A stretch of 55,421 nucleotides of DNA from Verrucomicrobiota bacterium (GCA_003218975.1 QHPD01000103.1:1-55421); one strand, 5' to 3'; shown: positions 25,922 to 35,432, counted from the stretch's first letter. The notes: generated by a model not told the origin, from the sequence alone. Program-made: numbers and translations.

Positions 25922-26635
25922 TCAAGCGCTTTCATTCGACCCGTCTGAGGCCGACAGGATGAGCGTCGTGATAAGCGTCGAGGCGTTTGGATCGTATTGA
26001 GCATGTATTTCGCCACCGTTGGCTTCCACGATAACCCGGACACGATTCAGGCCAAGACCATAATGACCGCGGTTGATGTTCCGGAGCGGTTCGCGGCCCC
26101 AATTTTCGGTTGATCCTTCAAATCGCACTTTGGGTTCATGAAGCGTAAACATGAATCGTTTTTTATCTATCTTCGCCGTGAGAACAAGTGCACTTTCACC
26201 GCGCTCATGCTGAAAAGCATTCTCAAAAAGCTCGATGAAGGCCTGCTGCAAAAGTTCAGGATCGACATTCAACACCACGTTGCCCGGCTGAACATCCCAG
26301 ACGATTTGGTCGCTCTTCTGTGGATGCTCGCGGCCGATTCTTTTGCGCAGATCCTCGACAAAATCAGCCGCCCGGTACGAAATGAGATTGGCTTTTACTT
26401 TGCTCAATTCCCTCGACAGCTTTTGCAAAGTCGAGCTCAGTCCCGAAATCATTTCGCGCAGGCGTTTGATCTCGCCCTTGAGCACCGCATTCTCCGCCAA
26501 CTCACCGATGTAGGTCGACTGCAGCTCAATGGCATTTAAATTGTTACGCAGGTCGTGGCTGAGCTGCCGGATAAAACGAACAGCGTCGCTCCACGGGACG
26601 CTGATCTCCCGGCCCTTCCGAGACTCTTGTGCCAT
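25922..26635 (-). CDS. Soluble sensor histidine kinase partner of the NtrC-like regulator
   Basis: 237 residues without membrane segments. The dimerisation helix carries RQLSHDLRNNLNAIE with His27 as the phosphorylation site; ATP-binding boxes are ELFENAFQHE (N box) and GHYGLGLNRVRVIVEANGG (G box). There is no separate sensor domain, so its input must come from a protein partner, as in NtrB-PII control; that is inference. The regulator gene starts 78 bases downstream on the same strand. Confidence 0.85.
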   Translation of the reverse strand: MAQESRKGREISVPWSDAVRFIRQLSHDLRNNLNAIELQSTYIGELAENAVLKGEIKRLREMISGLSSTLQKLSRELSKVKANLISYRAADFVEDLRKRIGREHPQKSDQIVWDVQPGNVVLNVDPELLQQAFIELFENAFQHERGESALVLTAKIDKKRFMFTLHEPKVRFEGSTENWGREPLRNINRGHYGLGLNRVRVIVEANGGEIHAQYDPNASTLITTLILSASDGSNESA

Positions 26636-26683
26636 ATCAGAGGGTACTGTGACGTAACACGTAGCGCTTTACAATGCGTCCAA

Positions 26684-26742
26684 GGAGCGCCGGCTTTCCA
26701 GCCGTCACGTATTAATGCGCCCGGCTGGGAAGCCGTCGTTCC
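26684..26742. repeat. REP/BIME-like inverted repeat
   Basis: GGAGCGCCGGCTTTCCAGCC at 26684 is mirrored by CGGCTGGGAAGCCGTCGTTC at 26722, about 21 bp per arm around a 17-base spacer. GGCTGGAAAGCC-type elements are, from memory, frequent in soil Verrucomicrobia. It separates pgi from the kinase gene and can form a strong hairpin downstream of pgi. Confidence 0.7.
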
Positions 26743-26745
26743 CTG

Positions 26746-28359
26746 TTAGCCGAGCGAAAACCTGTCATCGACCGTTTCTTGGCCCGACGTGACACGGACA
26801 TGTGGATCATTGCTCGCTAGGTGTCGCAGCACATGAAAAACATCTTCGGGGTCTGCATCGATGGAACGTGCAATTTCTTCCGCGGTCTTTCCACTTCCGG
26901 CTGCGAGCTTCTCGCGCACTTGCTTTTGGAGTTGTAGCAATTTGGTCGCCGCCTTTTTTCCGGCCTCAACGCCGGGCTGATCATAGGCATTAATATCGAC
27001 CAGCGATGCATAGAAACCGACGGCGCGCTCATAAAGCGCGATTAGCACGCCGATGTTGAACGGGTCCACTCTGGGAATACTTAGAGTGACCGATTCGCGG
27101 CCGCTTTCATACAGGGCACTTCGCGTTCCACGCAAGAATCCGTGAAGATAATCGCCGCTGGTAATTCCGTCTTCGACCTCGATCGCCGGGCTGCGCCGGT
27201 CCTCGTCAACTTCGATGAAAGTTACGAAGAAATTCAACACGCCGTCGCGCAATTGCTGGACATAAGCGTGTTGATCTGTGGAGCCCTTATTGCCGTAAAC
27301 CGCAATTCCCTGATGCACCATGTTTCCACCGAGGTCCTTTTCTTTTCCCAGCGACTCCATCACCAGTTGTTGCAAATACTTGCTGAACAATGCTAGCCGA
27401 TCTTTGTACGGAAGGATCACCATGTCCTTTTTGCCTCTGCCGTTACCAGCGTAATACCACATTGACGCCAGAAGCATCGCCGCGTTTTGCGTTACGTCCG
27501 GTATGCGGGTCCGCTCATCCATCGCCGCTGCGCCCGCGAGAAAATTGTCGATGTCAAAACCTTCCAGCGCCATGGGAATAAGCCCCACCGCGCTCATCAC
27601 CGACGTGCGCCCACCAATCCAATCGTACATTGGAAACCGAGCGAGCCATTTGTTCTTCTCGGCATATTTATCTAGGTCGCTGCCAATTTCAGTCACCGCG
27701 ACCGCGTGGTTCCCAAATTGAAGTCCCTTCGTTGCGAATTTTGCTTCAGCTTCGAGCATTCCATTGCGTGTTTCCCTTGTCCCGCCGGATTTGGAAACGA
27801 CGATTACGAGCGTCTGCGAAAGGTTATTGTTCGCCGCGGCGATTCCGTCCCGCCGTACGGCGGACGGATCGATCTTGTCGAAGACGCGATCGAAACCGTC
27901 TGGGTCAGTGTTATCAAAAAAGTAGATGTCCATCAGATCGCGCGATGATCCGAGAGCGTCGGCCACGAATTGCGGTCCGAGCGCCGAGCCGCCGATGCCT
28001 ATGAGCAAAATATGTTCAAAGCGTTTTCCGTTTCCGGCCGTGATTTTTCCGGAGTGAACGTCCGCCGCGAATCTTTTGACGCGCTTGATGGTTTCTTCAA
28101 TCTCCGTGCGGATCTCCGCGGTGGGTGCAAGCGCCGGGTTCCGGAGCCAGTAATGGCCGACCATCCGCTTCTCATCCGGATTGGCGATTGCCCCCGACTC
28201 CAGCTCGCGCATCGCCGCGAATGCTTTCTCAGTAAGCGGCTGCATTTTCTCGAAGAAATCATCCGGGAATCTCATCCGGCTGATGTCGATGGAAAAAGCG
28301 AGATCGCCGTAGTACAAGAAATATTGCTGGAAACGCTGCCAGAGGGAGGAGGAAGCCAT
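26746..28359 (-). CDS. pgi: Glucose-6-phosphate isomerase
   Basis: About 537 residues from the ATG at 28357-28359; nine further codons upstream are open but poor. Family blocks include [43 protein letters not shown] and [17 protein letters not shown], the last being the GPI C-terminal signature. It interconverts glucose-6-P and fructose-6-P. After the signature there are about 60 extra residues (LQKQVREKL...[20 protein letters not shown]) with the look of a small winged-helix domain. Divergent from the dlt operon. Confidence 0.95.
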   Translation of the reverse strand: MASSSLWQRFQQYFLYYGDLAFSIDISRMRFPDDFFEKMQPLTEKAFAAMRELESGAIANPDEKRMVGHYWLRNPALAPTAEIRTEIEETIKRVKRFAADVHSGKITAGNGKRFEHILLIGIGGSALGPQFVADALGSSRDLMDIYFFDNTDPDGFDRVFDKIDPSAVRRDGIAAANNNLSQTLVIVVSKSGGTRETRNGMLEAEAKFATKGLQFGNHAVAVTEIGSDLDKYAEKNKWLARFPMYDWIGGRTSVMSAVGLIPMALEGFDIDNFLAGAAAMDERTRIPDVTQNAAMLLASMWYYAGNGRGKKDMVILPYKDRLALFSKYLQQLVMESLGKEKDLGGNMVHQGIAVYGNKGSTDQHAYVQQLRDGVLNFFVTFIEVDEDRRSPAIEVEDGITSGDYLHGFLRGTRSALYESGRESVTLSIPRVDPFNIGVLIALYERAVGFYASLVDINAYDQPGVEAGKKAATKLLQLQKQVREKLAAGSGKTAEEIARSIDADPEDVFHVLRHLASNDPHVRVTSGQETVDDRFSLG

Positions 28360-28614
28360 TGTGCTAATGATGCGAAGACCGCCCAATATTAAACGATAAA
28401 TGGACGCTCTTTTGCAATATCGGTTCTAGAATCTGTAAATCTAAACAAAACGTGAAGCCCGTTGCACAGCCCCTTTGGTTTGCGTCTCGGGTGGCGCTTC
28501 GCTTGGCGTCGGCCGATCCATTCTCTTGGAAATACGCAGTGTAGATCAACTATTCTTCCCGAGATTTGCACATTCTCTCATTGCAGGCTTTAATCGCGGC
28601 CATAACTTCGCCGT

Positions 28615-29817
28615 ATGATTATTCGCAGTCACGCGAACACAGGCATGCTGCATTTGTTTTCTGCACTCGTCGCCTGCGGCCTTGTGGCGGCCATTTTGTT
28701 CGTTGGCCGAACGATCGCCATTCATGTCGAGCAAATTACGCTTCCTTCAACAGCTCCCGAGCTATTTTCGCTAAAGAATCAGGGGCTTGCCTTCCAACGT
28801 GCCGCGGCTCGTGCACAGGACGTGTTACCGCTTTATGGTAGCTCAGAATTGGTCATTCCTCCAGTTCCAGAAAAGGCGAGTAGGTTCTTTCGCACTGCAC
28901 CAACGGGTTTCCAAGTTTCGCCCGTGGGCAAGCTAGGTGCGACCTCATTGACGATTTTGCAAAAATTCGGCGCCCTCAGTTCGGATCTACGCGGCAAAAA
29001 CGTCGTCATCTCACTTTCGCCTGAATGGTTTTTGGTTCAAGTCACTAGGTGGGACTGGTATAAAGGGAACTTTTCGCTGCTCGCAGCCAGCGAAATGACG
29101 TTTGGTAGCGCTCTGGATTTCCAGCTGAAGCGAGACATCGCTTTACGCATGCTGCAGTGTCCAAGCACGCTGGAAAAAAGCCCGTTACTCGAATTCGCGT
29201 TGAGGCGGCTCGCTTCCGGGTCATGGCTCGACCGAGTCTTTTTCTGCGCACTTTGGCCGATCGGGAAAACGCAGATTGCCTTACTGGAGTTGCAGGATCA
29301 TTTTGCCGCGCTGAGTTACATTCTGCATGATACCAAACCAACTCCGCGGCGCCACCTAGAAATGATTAACTGGTCGGAACTCGTTGCACAAACGGAACGC
29401 AAAACCGCCGATCAGAACAAAAACGAACAAAAAGCATTGGACCTCGACGAGCAAATAGCCCCTGGTCGTCGGGACGCGGGGTTTCTCAAGCGCATGGACG
29501 CGGCACCCGGATGGATAGATTTGGAATTGCTATTGCGTGTGCTGGCGAGGATTCAGGCCCGGCCGCTCCTCCTAAGCATGCCGATCGCCGGGCAGTCTTA
29601 CGATCAGAGAGGCGTTTCGCGGAAGGCCCGCGAAAGCTATTACAAAAGGATGCGTGCGGTAGCGCAGCGATACCAATCTCCGCTGGTTGAATTTGAAGAC
29701 CATGACAATGACTCGGCTTTTCTTGACAGCCAGGAAGACCACCTCACTGGAAAAGGCTGGATGTTTTACGATCGTGTTCTAGATGATTTCTTTCACGGGC
29801 GTATCCCACCAATCTAA
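28615..29817 (+). CDS. dltD: DltD-like protein (D-alanyl transfer)
   Basis: 400 residues with one N-terminal membrane anchor (LFSALVACGLVAAILFV) and an extracytoplasmic SGNH-like domain. The catalytic serine sits in LYGSSEL (Ser76/77) and the partner Asp-His in QEDHLTGKGW (Asp375, His376), as in DltD of Gram-positives. DltD helps pass D-alanine from DltC/DltB to the acceptor polymer. It is the first gene of the operon here, whereas in Firmicutes it is last. The promoter in the 255-base gap to pgi could not be identified with confidence. Confidence 0.9.
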   Translation: MIIRSHANTGMLHLFSALVACGLVAAILFVGRTIAIHVEQITLPSTAPELFSLKNQGLAFQRAAARAQDVLPLYGSSELVIPPVPEKASRFFRTAPTGFQVSPVGKLGATSLTILQKFGALSSDLRGKNVVISLSPEWFLVQVTRWDWYKGNFSLLAASEMTFGSALDFQLKRDIALRMLQCPSTLEKSPLLEFALRRLASGSWLDRVFFCALWPIGKTQIALLELQDHFAALSYILHDTKPTPRRHLEMINWSELVAQTERKTADQNKNEQKALDLDEQIAPGRRDAGFLKRMDAAPGWIDLELLLRVLARIQARPLLLSMPIAGQSYDQRGVSRKARESYYKRMRAVAQRYQSPLVEFEDHDNDSAFLDSQEDHLTGKGWMFYDRVLDDFFHGRIPPI

Positions 29818-29870
29818 CAGAATATATTTAGTCAAACGGCGTCGTTTATGATACTGCGCTACCTTATTAA

Positions 29871-30122
29871 ATGATGACTGCCAGCTTCTCTGACAAAGTA
29901 TTACAACTTCTGGCTTCCGTTGCGGAGACCGACGAGGTCTTCACCAACCTTGATCTACCTCTTTACGATCGTCAGGTGCTCGACTCAATGAGAACGGTTG
30001 AACTGATGGTAACGATCGAGAAGGAACTCGGCATCAAGGTTTCCCCAGCAGAATTCGAGCGTGAAAGCTGGAGAACGCCGCGTGACATCATCGCTGACCT
30101 CCAGCGCCGGCTGCACGCGTGA
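29871..30122 (+). CDS. dltC: D-alanyl carrier protein DltC
   Basis: 83 residues, typical carrier length. The phosphopantetheine attachment serine is Ser39 in VLDSMRTVELM, and the segment EKELGIKVSPAEFERESW matches DltC helices 2-3. It is charged with D-alanine by DltA. The start is one of two adjacent ATGs, 53 bases after dltD. The stop TGA overlaps the GTG of dltX by two bases. Confidence 0.93.
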   Translation: MMTASFSDKVLQLLASVAETDEVFTNLDLPLYDRQVLDSMRTVELMVTIEKELGIKVSPAEFERESWRTPRDIIADLQRRLHA

Positions 30123-30256
30123 CCTGGATCGAGAACCATCCGATGTTGCGGCGATTGCTGCTGATTCTGTATTACTTCGCCGTTATCGCGGGCTTGATAC
30201 TCATGTATGGCCGTGGTGACTTCTCCACACCGCCCTTTGTTTATCAAGGTTTCTGA
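30119..30256 (+). CDS. dltX: DltX, small membrane protein of the D-alanylation operon
   Basis: 45 residues from a GTG that overlaps the dltC stop. One N-terminal amphipathic start (MTWIENHPMLRRLLL), a single membrane helix, and the C-terminal motif TPPFVYQGF, which corresponds to the conserved TPTFIYNEF-type end of Firmicutes DltX as I recall it. The dltA ATG follows at the very next base after its stop. Size, topology, C-terminal motif and position between dltC and dltA make this identification strong. DltX is thought to act with DltB/DltD in the membrane. Confidence 0.88.
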   Translation: MTWIENHPMLRRLLLILYYFAVIAGLILMYGRGDFSTPPFVYQGF

Positions 30257-31714
30257 ATGAATCTGCTCGAACGAATCGATCATTGGGGCACAGTGTCCCC
30301 GGACGCGATTGCACATGTTAGCGACGACAGAAGTTTGACCTACGGCGAGCTGTGCAGGCGCTCGGATGCTCTTGCTCTTTATTTAGCAGAGCGTTTCGGC
30401 GATGATCGCGGGCCGATCGCAGCGCTCGGGCATCGCGAACCAGAAATGCTAATCGCGTTCCTTGGCTCGGTGAAATCGGGCCGACCTTACGTGCCGATCG
30501 ACACGGTATTTCCACGGCAGCGCATCGACAAGATCGTGGCAATTTCACGTGCGGCCATGGTCCTCACGCCGCAAGAGACCGCACAATTCTCCGCCACGGA
30601 GGCGCGCGCTCCCGCCAACTGCCTGCAGCGAGACGACCCGTTTTATATCCTTTTCACGAGCGGCAGCACGGGTGAGCCGAAGGGCGTCGTCATTAGCCTC
30701 GCTTGTTTGGAACATTTCATCGCTTGGATGCTAGCAGAGCAAAAATTCCTCGAGCAGGGCGAGATATTTTTGAACCAGGCACCATTCTCATTCGATCTCT
30801 CGGTGATGGACCTGTATTGTAGCCTTGCTACTGGAGGCACGCTATTCAGCATCAGCCGCGACCTTGTGGCCAACCCGAAAGCGCTTTATCGCACGCTGGG
30901 CAGCTCCAACGTGACCACATGGGTTTCCACGCCGTCCTTTGCACAGATGTGTCTGGTGGAGGAGAAATTTGGAGAGGCAATGCTTCCTCACGTCCGCCGC
31001 TTTCTCTTTTGCGGTGAAACGCTCGCGCCGCAGACCGCTGCGCTTCTACTGGAGCGTTTTCCCGGCGCCGAAGTTTGGAACAGTTATGGCCCGACAGAGG
31101 CGACCGTCGCCACGACTTCCGTGCGGATAGGTCGTACGATCCTGGAAAAATATTCACCCTTGCCCGTAGGACGCCCGATGCCTGGGACCGAAGTCTTCGT
31201 CATGAATGAAAGGGGTGAAGCTCTGCCGGCAAACAAACGAGGCGAGATCGTCATTGCGGGACCGAATGTCAGTCCCGGCTATCTTGGACGCCCCGATCTC
31301 ACCGCGGCCGTCTTTTTTCAACATGGCAGTCAGCGCGCTTATCGTACGGGCGATTTGGGACGATTTCATGACAAACTGCTTTTTTTTGAAGGGCGCATCG
31401 ATGAGCAAATCAAGCTCTATGGCTATCGTATCGAACTCGGTGATATCGAAGCGAATCTCCGGGCACTGTCGCTCGTGAGGGACGCGGTCGTAATTCCAGT
31501 AATCAAAAACGGCGCGGCCCAGTCGTTGGCCGCCTTTGTGGTGCTCAGTAAGCGGGGCGAGGAATCGGATTTCGAATTGTCGCATACGCTGCGAAAACAA
31601 CTCGGCGAGCGATTGCCCAACTACATGTTGCCACGCAAATTTGTTTTTCTGGATGCGTTTCCGATGACGGCGAATGGGAAAGCCGACCGAGCGAGGCTGG
31701 CCCAGTCGTTGTGA
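30257..31714 (+). CDS. dltA: D-alanine--D-alanyl carrier protein ligase DltA
   Basis: 485 residues, adenylate-forming family. Core motifs: LFTSGSTGEPKGVV (phosphate loop), NSYGPTEATVATTSV (A5), YRTGDLGRF (A7), GRIDEQIKLYGYRIELGDIE (A8) and the C-terminal lysine in TANGKADR. It activates D-alanine with ATP and loads DltC in the cytoplasm. The gene starts directly after the dltX stop and overlaps dltB by GTGA. Confidence 0.95.
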   Translation: MNLLERIDHWGTVSPDAIAHVSDDRSLTYGELCRRSDALALYLAERFGDDRGPIAALGHREPEMLIAFLGSVKSGRPYVPIDTVFPRQRIDKIVAISRAAMVLTPQETAQFSATEARAPANCLQRDDPFYILFTSGSTGEPKGVVISLACLEHFIAWMLAEQKFLEQGEIFLNQAPFSFDLSVMDLYCSLATGGTLFSISRDLVANPKALYRTLGSSNVTTWVSTPSFAQMCLVEEKFGEAMLPHVRRFLFCGETLAPQTAALLLERFPGAEVWNSYGPTEATVATTSVRIGRTILEKYSPLPVGRPMPGTEVFVMNERGEALPANKRGEIVIAGPNVSPGYLGRPDLTAAVFFQHGSQRAYRTGDLGRFHDKLLFFEGRIDEQIKLYGYRIELGDIEANLRALSLVRDAVVIPVIKNGAAQSLAAFVVLSKRGEESDFELSHTLRKQLGERLPNYMLPRKFVFLDAFPMTANGKADRARLAQSL

Positions 31715-33189
31715 TTCCTTACGCCGATTTCACCTATTTTGGACTGCTGCTTTACGCGGTCGTTCCCACGCTGATCCTGGGCGTTTTTGGCCGCGCCGGC
31801 TGGCGCTGGGCGCTCTTCGTGACCGCCGTGGTGCTGATCATACAGTATCAGGGGCTGTTAAACATCCGTTCCGATTTTCCGGTCCGCGAAATCTGGATCG
31901 TTATCGGGTTTGCCGCCTGGCAATGGGCAACGGTGCGTGCGTTTGCGAGCGCTGGTGCGCGAGGAGCTTGGCTGTTTTACGCCACGGTCGGGGCAAGCTT
32001 GCTTCCACTGGCAGCGACCAAATTTTTGCCGGTCATCTCGCCCGGAAGTCAGTTTGGGTTTCTCGGCATTTCCTACATCACATTTCGCGCGTTGGATATC
32101 GTGTTTTGCCTCCGGGACAAGGTCATCTCTGTGCCCGGCACGGTCGACCTCTTCATGTTTCTGTTTTTTTTCCCCACGACTTCTTCCGGACCCATCGATC
32201 GCTACCGGCGTTTTGCTAGCGATTGGAGAAAAACGCGAACCCGCGCTGAATTCCTGGTAGATCTCGACGGTGCCGTGCACCGCATTTTTCGTGGATTTTT
32301 TTACAAATTCATACTCGCCGCGCTAATCAAGCAATACTGGCTGGACCGCGCAGCAAGCAGTGGGAGCTTCGGCGCACTGCTCAGTTACATGTATGCTTAC
32401 AGCCTATATTTGTTTTTCGATTTTGCCGGTTACAGCGCTTTTGCCATTGCTCTCAGTTATGTCTTCGGCGTTCATACCCCGGAGAACTTCGATCGGCCGT
32501 TTCTGGCCAGAAACATCCGCGATTTTTGGAATCGCTGGCACATTACGCTTTCGTTTTGGTTTCGCGATCATGTTTATATGCGCTTTCTGCTTGCGGCTAC
32601 GCGCGGACAGTGGTTTGCGAACAAACACACTGCCGCCATCCTGGGATATTTTCTGGCGTTTGGATTAATGGGCTTGTGGCATGGAATCGAGCCGCACTAC
32701 ATTGTTTACGGGCTCTACCAGGGGATCCTGCTCTCAGCGTTCCACATTTTTTCTACCTGGGATAAAAAGCATCGCTATCGGCCGGATGGGCTGCTTTCGC
32801 GTGCGCTGGCTGTTTTTCTAACTTTCAACTTTGTTTGCTTCGGACTGCTCATCTTTTCCGGGCGCATTGGCGCCCCGCCGCTATCGCATCATGCGGGCGA
32901 AGTTGAACTGGTCGCCTGCTACGGAATCTCTGGCTGGGCTTGGGACAACTACCAGCCAAAGGCCAAAGTCAATGTCGATCTTTGGGATGGCGAACATTAC
33001 TTGATGACAATCCCTGCCAATCAGTTCCGGCAGGATCTCGCGGATGCAGGTTACGGAAACGGTCAGCATGGCTTTCGGATCGCAACGCCGCTGCTGGTCA
33101 AAGACGGCCACTCACACGAAATCCATTTTCGCATTGCTGGGACAAAACAAGAGCTGACCAATTCGCCTCAAGTAATTGCTTGCCCGTAA
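31711..33189 (+). CDS. dltB: DltB (MBOAT acyltransferase) with extra C-terminal domain
   Basis: 492 residues from a GTG overlapping the dltA stop. The MBOAT core has FFPTTSSGPIDRYRRF, RNIRDFWNRWHITLSFWFRD (His277) and FGLMGLWHGIEPHY with the catalytic-type His324. DltB moves D-alanine from DltC across the membrane. Canonical DltB is about 400 residues; here residues 397-492 form an additional soluble domain (GISGWAWDNYQPKAKV, QFRQDLADAGYGNGQHGF) that I have seen at the ends of glycosyltransferases. The core length and motifs are intact, so function is likely kept. Confidence 0.92.
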   Translation: MIPYADFTYFGLLLYAVVPTLILGVFGRAGWRWALFVTAVVLIIQYQGLLNIRSDFPVREIWIVIGFAAWQWATVRAFASAGARGAWLFYATVGASLLPLAATKFLPVISPGSQFGFLGISYITFRALDIVFCLRDKVISVPGTVDLFMFLFFFPTTSSGPIDRYRRFASDWRKTRTRAEFLVDLDGAVHRIFRGFFYKFILAALIKQYWLDRAASSGSFGALLSYMYAYSLYLFFDFAGYSAFAIALSYVFGVHTPENFDRPFLARNIRDFWNRWHITLSFWFRDHVYMRFLLAATRGQWFANKHTAAILGYFLAFGLMGLWHGIEPHYIVYGLYQGILLSAFHIFSTWDKKHRYRPDGLLSRALAVFLTFNFVCFGLLIFSGRIGAPPLSHHAGEVELVACYGISGWAWDNYQPKAKVNVDLWDGEHYLMTIPANQFRQDLADAGYGNGQHGFRIATPLLVKDGHSHEIHFRIAGTKQELTNSPQVIACP

Positions 33190-33308
33190 CGTAACTCTCC
33201 AAACGGAATTGAAGAGATCGTTTTCGGTGATGGTGCGGTTCGGTCCGAGCGCACTGCCAATTCGTCCGACGAGAACGATGCGCTCCCCAATCGGGTTTCG
33301 TATTTCGC

Positions 33309-34622
33309 TCACATGTGTTCGATGACGTTGTCGCCAAACTCGCTGCATTTGATTTCGGTTGCGCCGTCCATTAGCCGCGCGAAATCGTACGTGACGCGCT
33401 TGCTAGCGATCGCGCCACTGAGCCCTTTCAGAATCAAATCAGCGGCTTCCTTCCATCCCATGTAACGAAACATCATTTCACCGGAAAGAATGACCGAGCC
33501 GGGGTTCACCTTGTCCTGATTCGCATACTTCGGCGCGGTGCCGTGGGTCGCTTCGAAAACGGCGTGACCAGTGATGTAGTTAATATTTCCTCCGGGCGCG
33601 ATGCCGATCCCGCCTACCTGCGCAGCGAGCGCATCGCTAAGGTAATCGCCATTCAGATTCAGCGTCGCGATCACGTCAAAATCTTCCGGGCGCAGCAGCA
33701 CTTGTTGAAGCGCGTTGTCCGCTATTGCATCTTTGATCACGATCCCGGCTCCCGGTTTGCCCATGGGAATCTTGCACCAGGGGCCGCCATCGATCTCTTC
33801 GGCGCCGAAGTATTGTTTTGCGATTTCGTAGCCCCAATCGCGAAAGGCGCCTTCGGTAAATTTCATAATGTTGCCCTTGTGCACGAGCGTCACACTCTTG
33901 CGCTGGTTCTTGATCGCGTATGAGATCGCGCTATGGATCAAGCGCACGCTGCCGGCGCGGCTGACCGGCTTGATGCCGATTCCTACGCAAACTTCGTCAC
34001 CTTCCAGCGCGCCGACTTTTTTCCAGAAATCTGCCGCTTTTTTCCTCGTGCCGAAGCGAATTTTATCGAACTGCTCAGGAAATTCCTTTTGCATGAAATC
34101 CAGAAACTTTTGCGCCTCGGGCGTGCCGGCGGCGTACTCGATTCCAGCGTAAATGTCTTCTGTGTTTTCCCGAAAGATGACCATGTTTACTTTCTCCGGA
34201 TGCTTGAGAGGCGAGGGGACCCCTTCGAAGTACTGCACCGGCCGCAGGCACACAAAAAGATCGAGAAGCTGCCGCAGTGCGACGTTAAGCGAGCGAATGC
34301 CGCCGCCGACCGGAGTGGTCAGCGGACCTTTGATGCCGACCAGATATTCGCGGAATGCTTCCACGGTATCATCTGGCAACCAGTCATCGAATTTGTCTTT
34401 CGCCGATTGACCGGCAAAAACTTGAAACCAGGCGATCTTCTTCTTTCCGCCAAACGCTTTCTCGACTGCGGCATCGAACACGTGTTCGCTCGCCGCCCAG
34501 ATGTCCGGCCCGGTGCCATCTCCCCGAATGAAAGGAATGATAGGCTGATTCGGGATACGCAATTGTCCTTTGTCGATCGAAATCTTGTCGCCGGATGGCG
34601 GTGTGACGTTTGTGTAAGACAT
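33309..34622 (-). CDS. icd: Isocitrate dehydrogenase (NADP-type)
   Basis: 437 residues. Blocks: [12 protein letters not shown], substrate-binding [16 protein letters not shown] with the serine that is phosphorylated in E. coli, [16 protein letters not shown], and coenzyme-site [17 protein letters not shown]. It catalyses oxidative decarboxylation of isocitrate in the TCA cycle. No aceK is near. It converges with dltB across about 120 bases and is divergent from the gsp cluster. Confidence 0.96.
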   Translation of the reverse strand: MSYTNVTPPSGDKISIDKGQLRIPNQPIIPFIRGDGTGPDIWAASEHVFDAAVEKAFGGKKKIAWFQVFAGQSAKDKFDDWLPDDTVEAFREYLVGIKGPLTTPVGGGIRSLNVALRQLLDLFVCLRPVQYFEGVPSPLKHPEKVNMVIFRENTEDIYAGIEYAAGTPEAQKFLDFMQKEFPEQFDKIRFGTRKKAADFWKKVGALEGDEVCVGIGIKPVSRAGSVRLIHSAISYAIKNQRKSVTLVHKGNIMKFTEGAFRDWGYEIAKQYFGAEEIDGGPWCKIPMGKPGAGIVIKDAIADNALQQVLLRPEDFDVIATLNLNGDYLSDALAAQVGGIGIAPGGNINYITGHAVFEATHGTAPKYANQDKVNPGSVILSGEMMFRYMGWKEAADLILKGLSGAIASKRVTYDFARLMDGATEIKCSEFGDNVIEHM

Positions 34623-34958
34623 AAGCCCTCAATTGTAGCGGCAAGCGTGACGCCCGCAATGTCGGCTGTGCTCAGTCGCAAGGGAAGAGATGATGACGCC
34701 GGAGCGGAAGTGAGACGTGAGGCCGCTTCTTTGTGGGTAGTTTTTGCGTTTGGTCGCGCGGCCTCGATTTTCATTTCCCGACTGCGCGCGTCTTGAATGT
34801 GCGTGGTTGATCTGAAAATAAGGCGAGAAATCACCACCCTTAGGGCGGCCGCTTGAGCGGAGACTAACAAAGTCTGGCATTGGTTTCTCATTCGTCGTTC
34901 GTGATTCGCCGTTTCTACGGTCTGTTGTGATTTGTGGCGCGGCGAGTAAGTTCGCCGG
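34623..34958. other. Intergenic region between icd and the gsp cluster
   Basis: 336 bases with no convincing gene. It must hold the divergent promoters of icd and gspH, but I see no well-matched promoter pair. Reading frames here lack coding character. Confidence 0.5.
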
Positions 34959-35432
34959 GTGCAACGATTCCGGGGTTTTACATTGATCGAGATCGTCCTT
35001 GCGATCTCGATACTGATGTTGCTGCTTTTGCTGGCGGTGCCGAGTCTGCACGGCGTATTCACAAATAGGCGGCTGAAAAGTTCTTTGGACGGGTTCAACA
35101 ATCTCGTCCGCGAAGCCCAGCAGCGCACTGTGAGCGAGCGGCGCCCTTATCTCATTGTCTGGCGAAAGGACGATGTCATCCTACGCCCGGAGACTTTCGC
35201 GAAAGGTGAAAGGGTCAAGCCGACAGCGCAATTTCAGCTTGTTCGCGGAGAAGTCTTGAAACTGTCATTGCCAGCAGCGTTGACAAAGAAGTATCCAGCC
35301 GAATGGATTTTCTGGCCGTCGGGAATATGCGAGCCGGCAGCGGTCCAGTTCAACGGCCCGGCTGGATCGTGGACGGTAAATTACTCGCCCTTGGCAGTGC
35401 AACCGGAACTTACAGATTATGCGGCGCGATAA
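34959..35432 (+). CDS. gspH: Type II secretion minor pseudopilin GspH-like
   Basis: 157 residues, GTG start. Short leader then the prepilin site RG-FTLIE and an 18-residue hydrophobic helix (IVLAISILMLLLLLAVPSL). The soluble part matches GspH/FimT length. First gene of a chain of six overlapping or abutting pseudopilus genes. GspH forms part of the pseudopilus shaft or tip. The 3' end overlaps gspI by 14 bases. Confidence 0.8.
   Translation: MQRFRGFTLIEIVLAISILMLLLLLAVPSLHGVFTNRRLKSSLDGFNNLVREAQQRTVSERRPYLIVWRKDDVILRPETFAKGERVKPTAQFQLVRGEVLKLSLPAALTKKYPAEWIFWPSGICEPAAVQFNGPAGSWTVNYSPLAVQPELTDYAAR

Noticed and set aside
28615-33189. dlt operon as recent contamination from a Gram-positive
   Set aside because: Gene order differs from the Gram-positive operon, base composition and start-codon use resemble the neighbours, and the DltB extension is unusual; it appears native, although a tree is needed.
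33190-33308. Minus-strand open stretch reading SALGPNRTITENDLFN downstream of icd
   Set aside because: Looks faintly coding, but it is only about 40 codons, matches no family I know, and has no start or partner; left unannotated.
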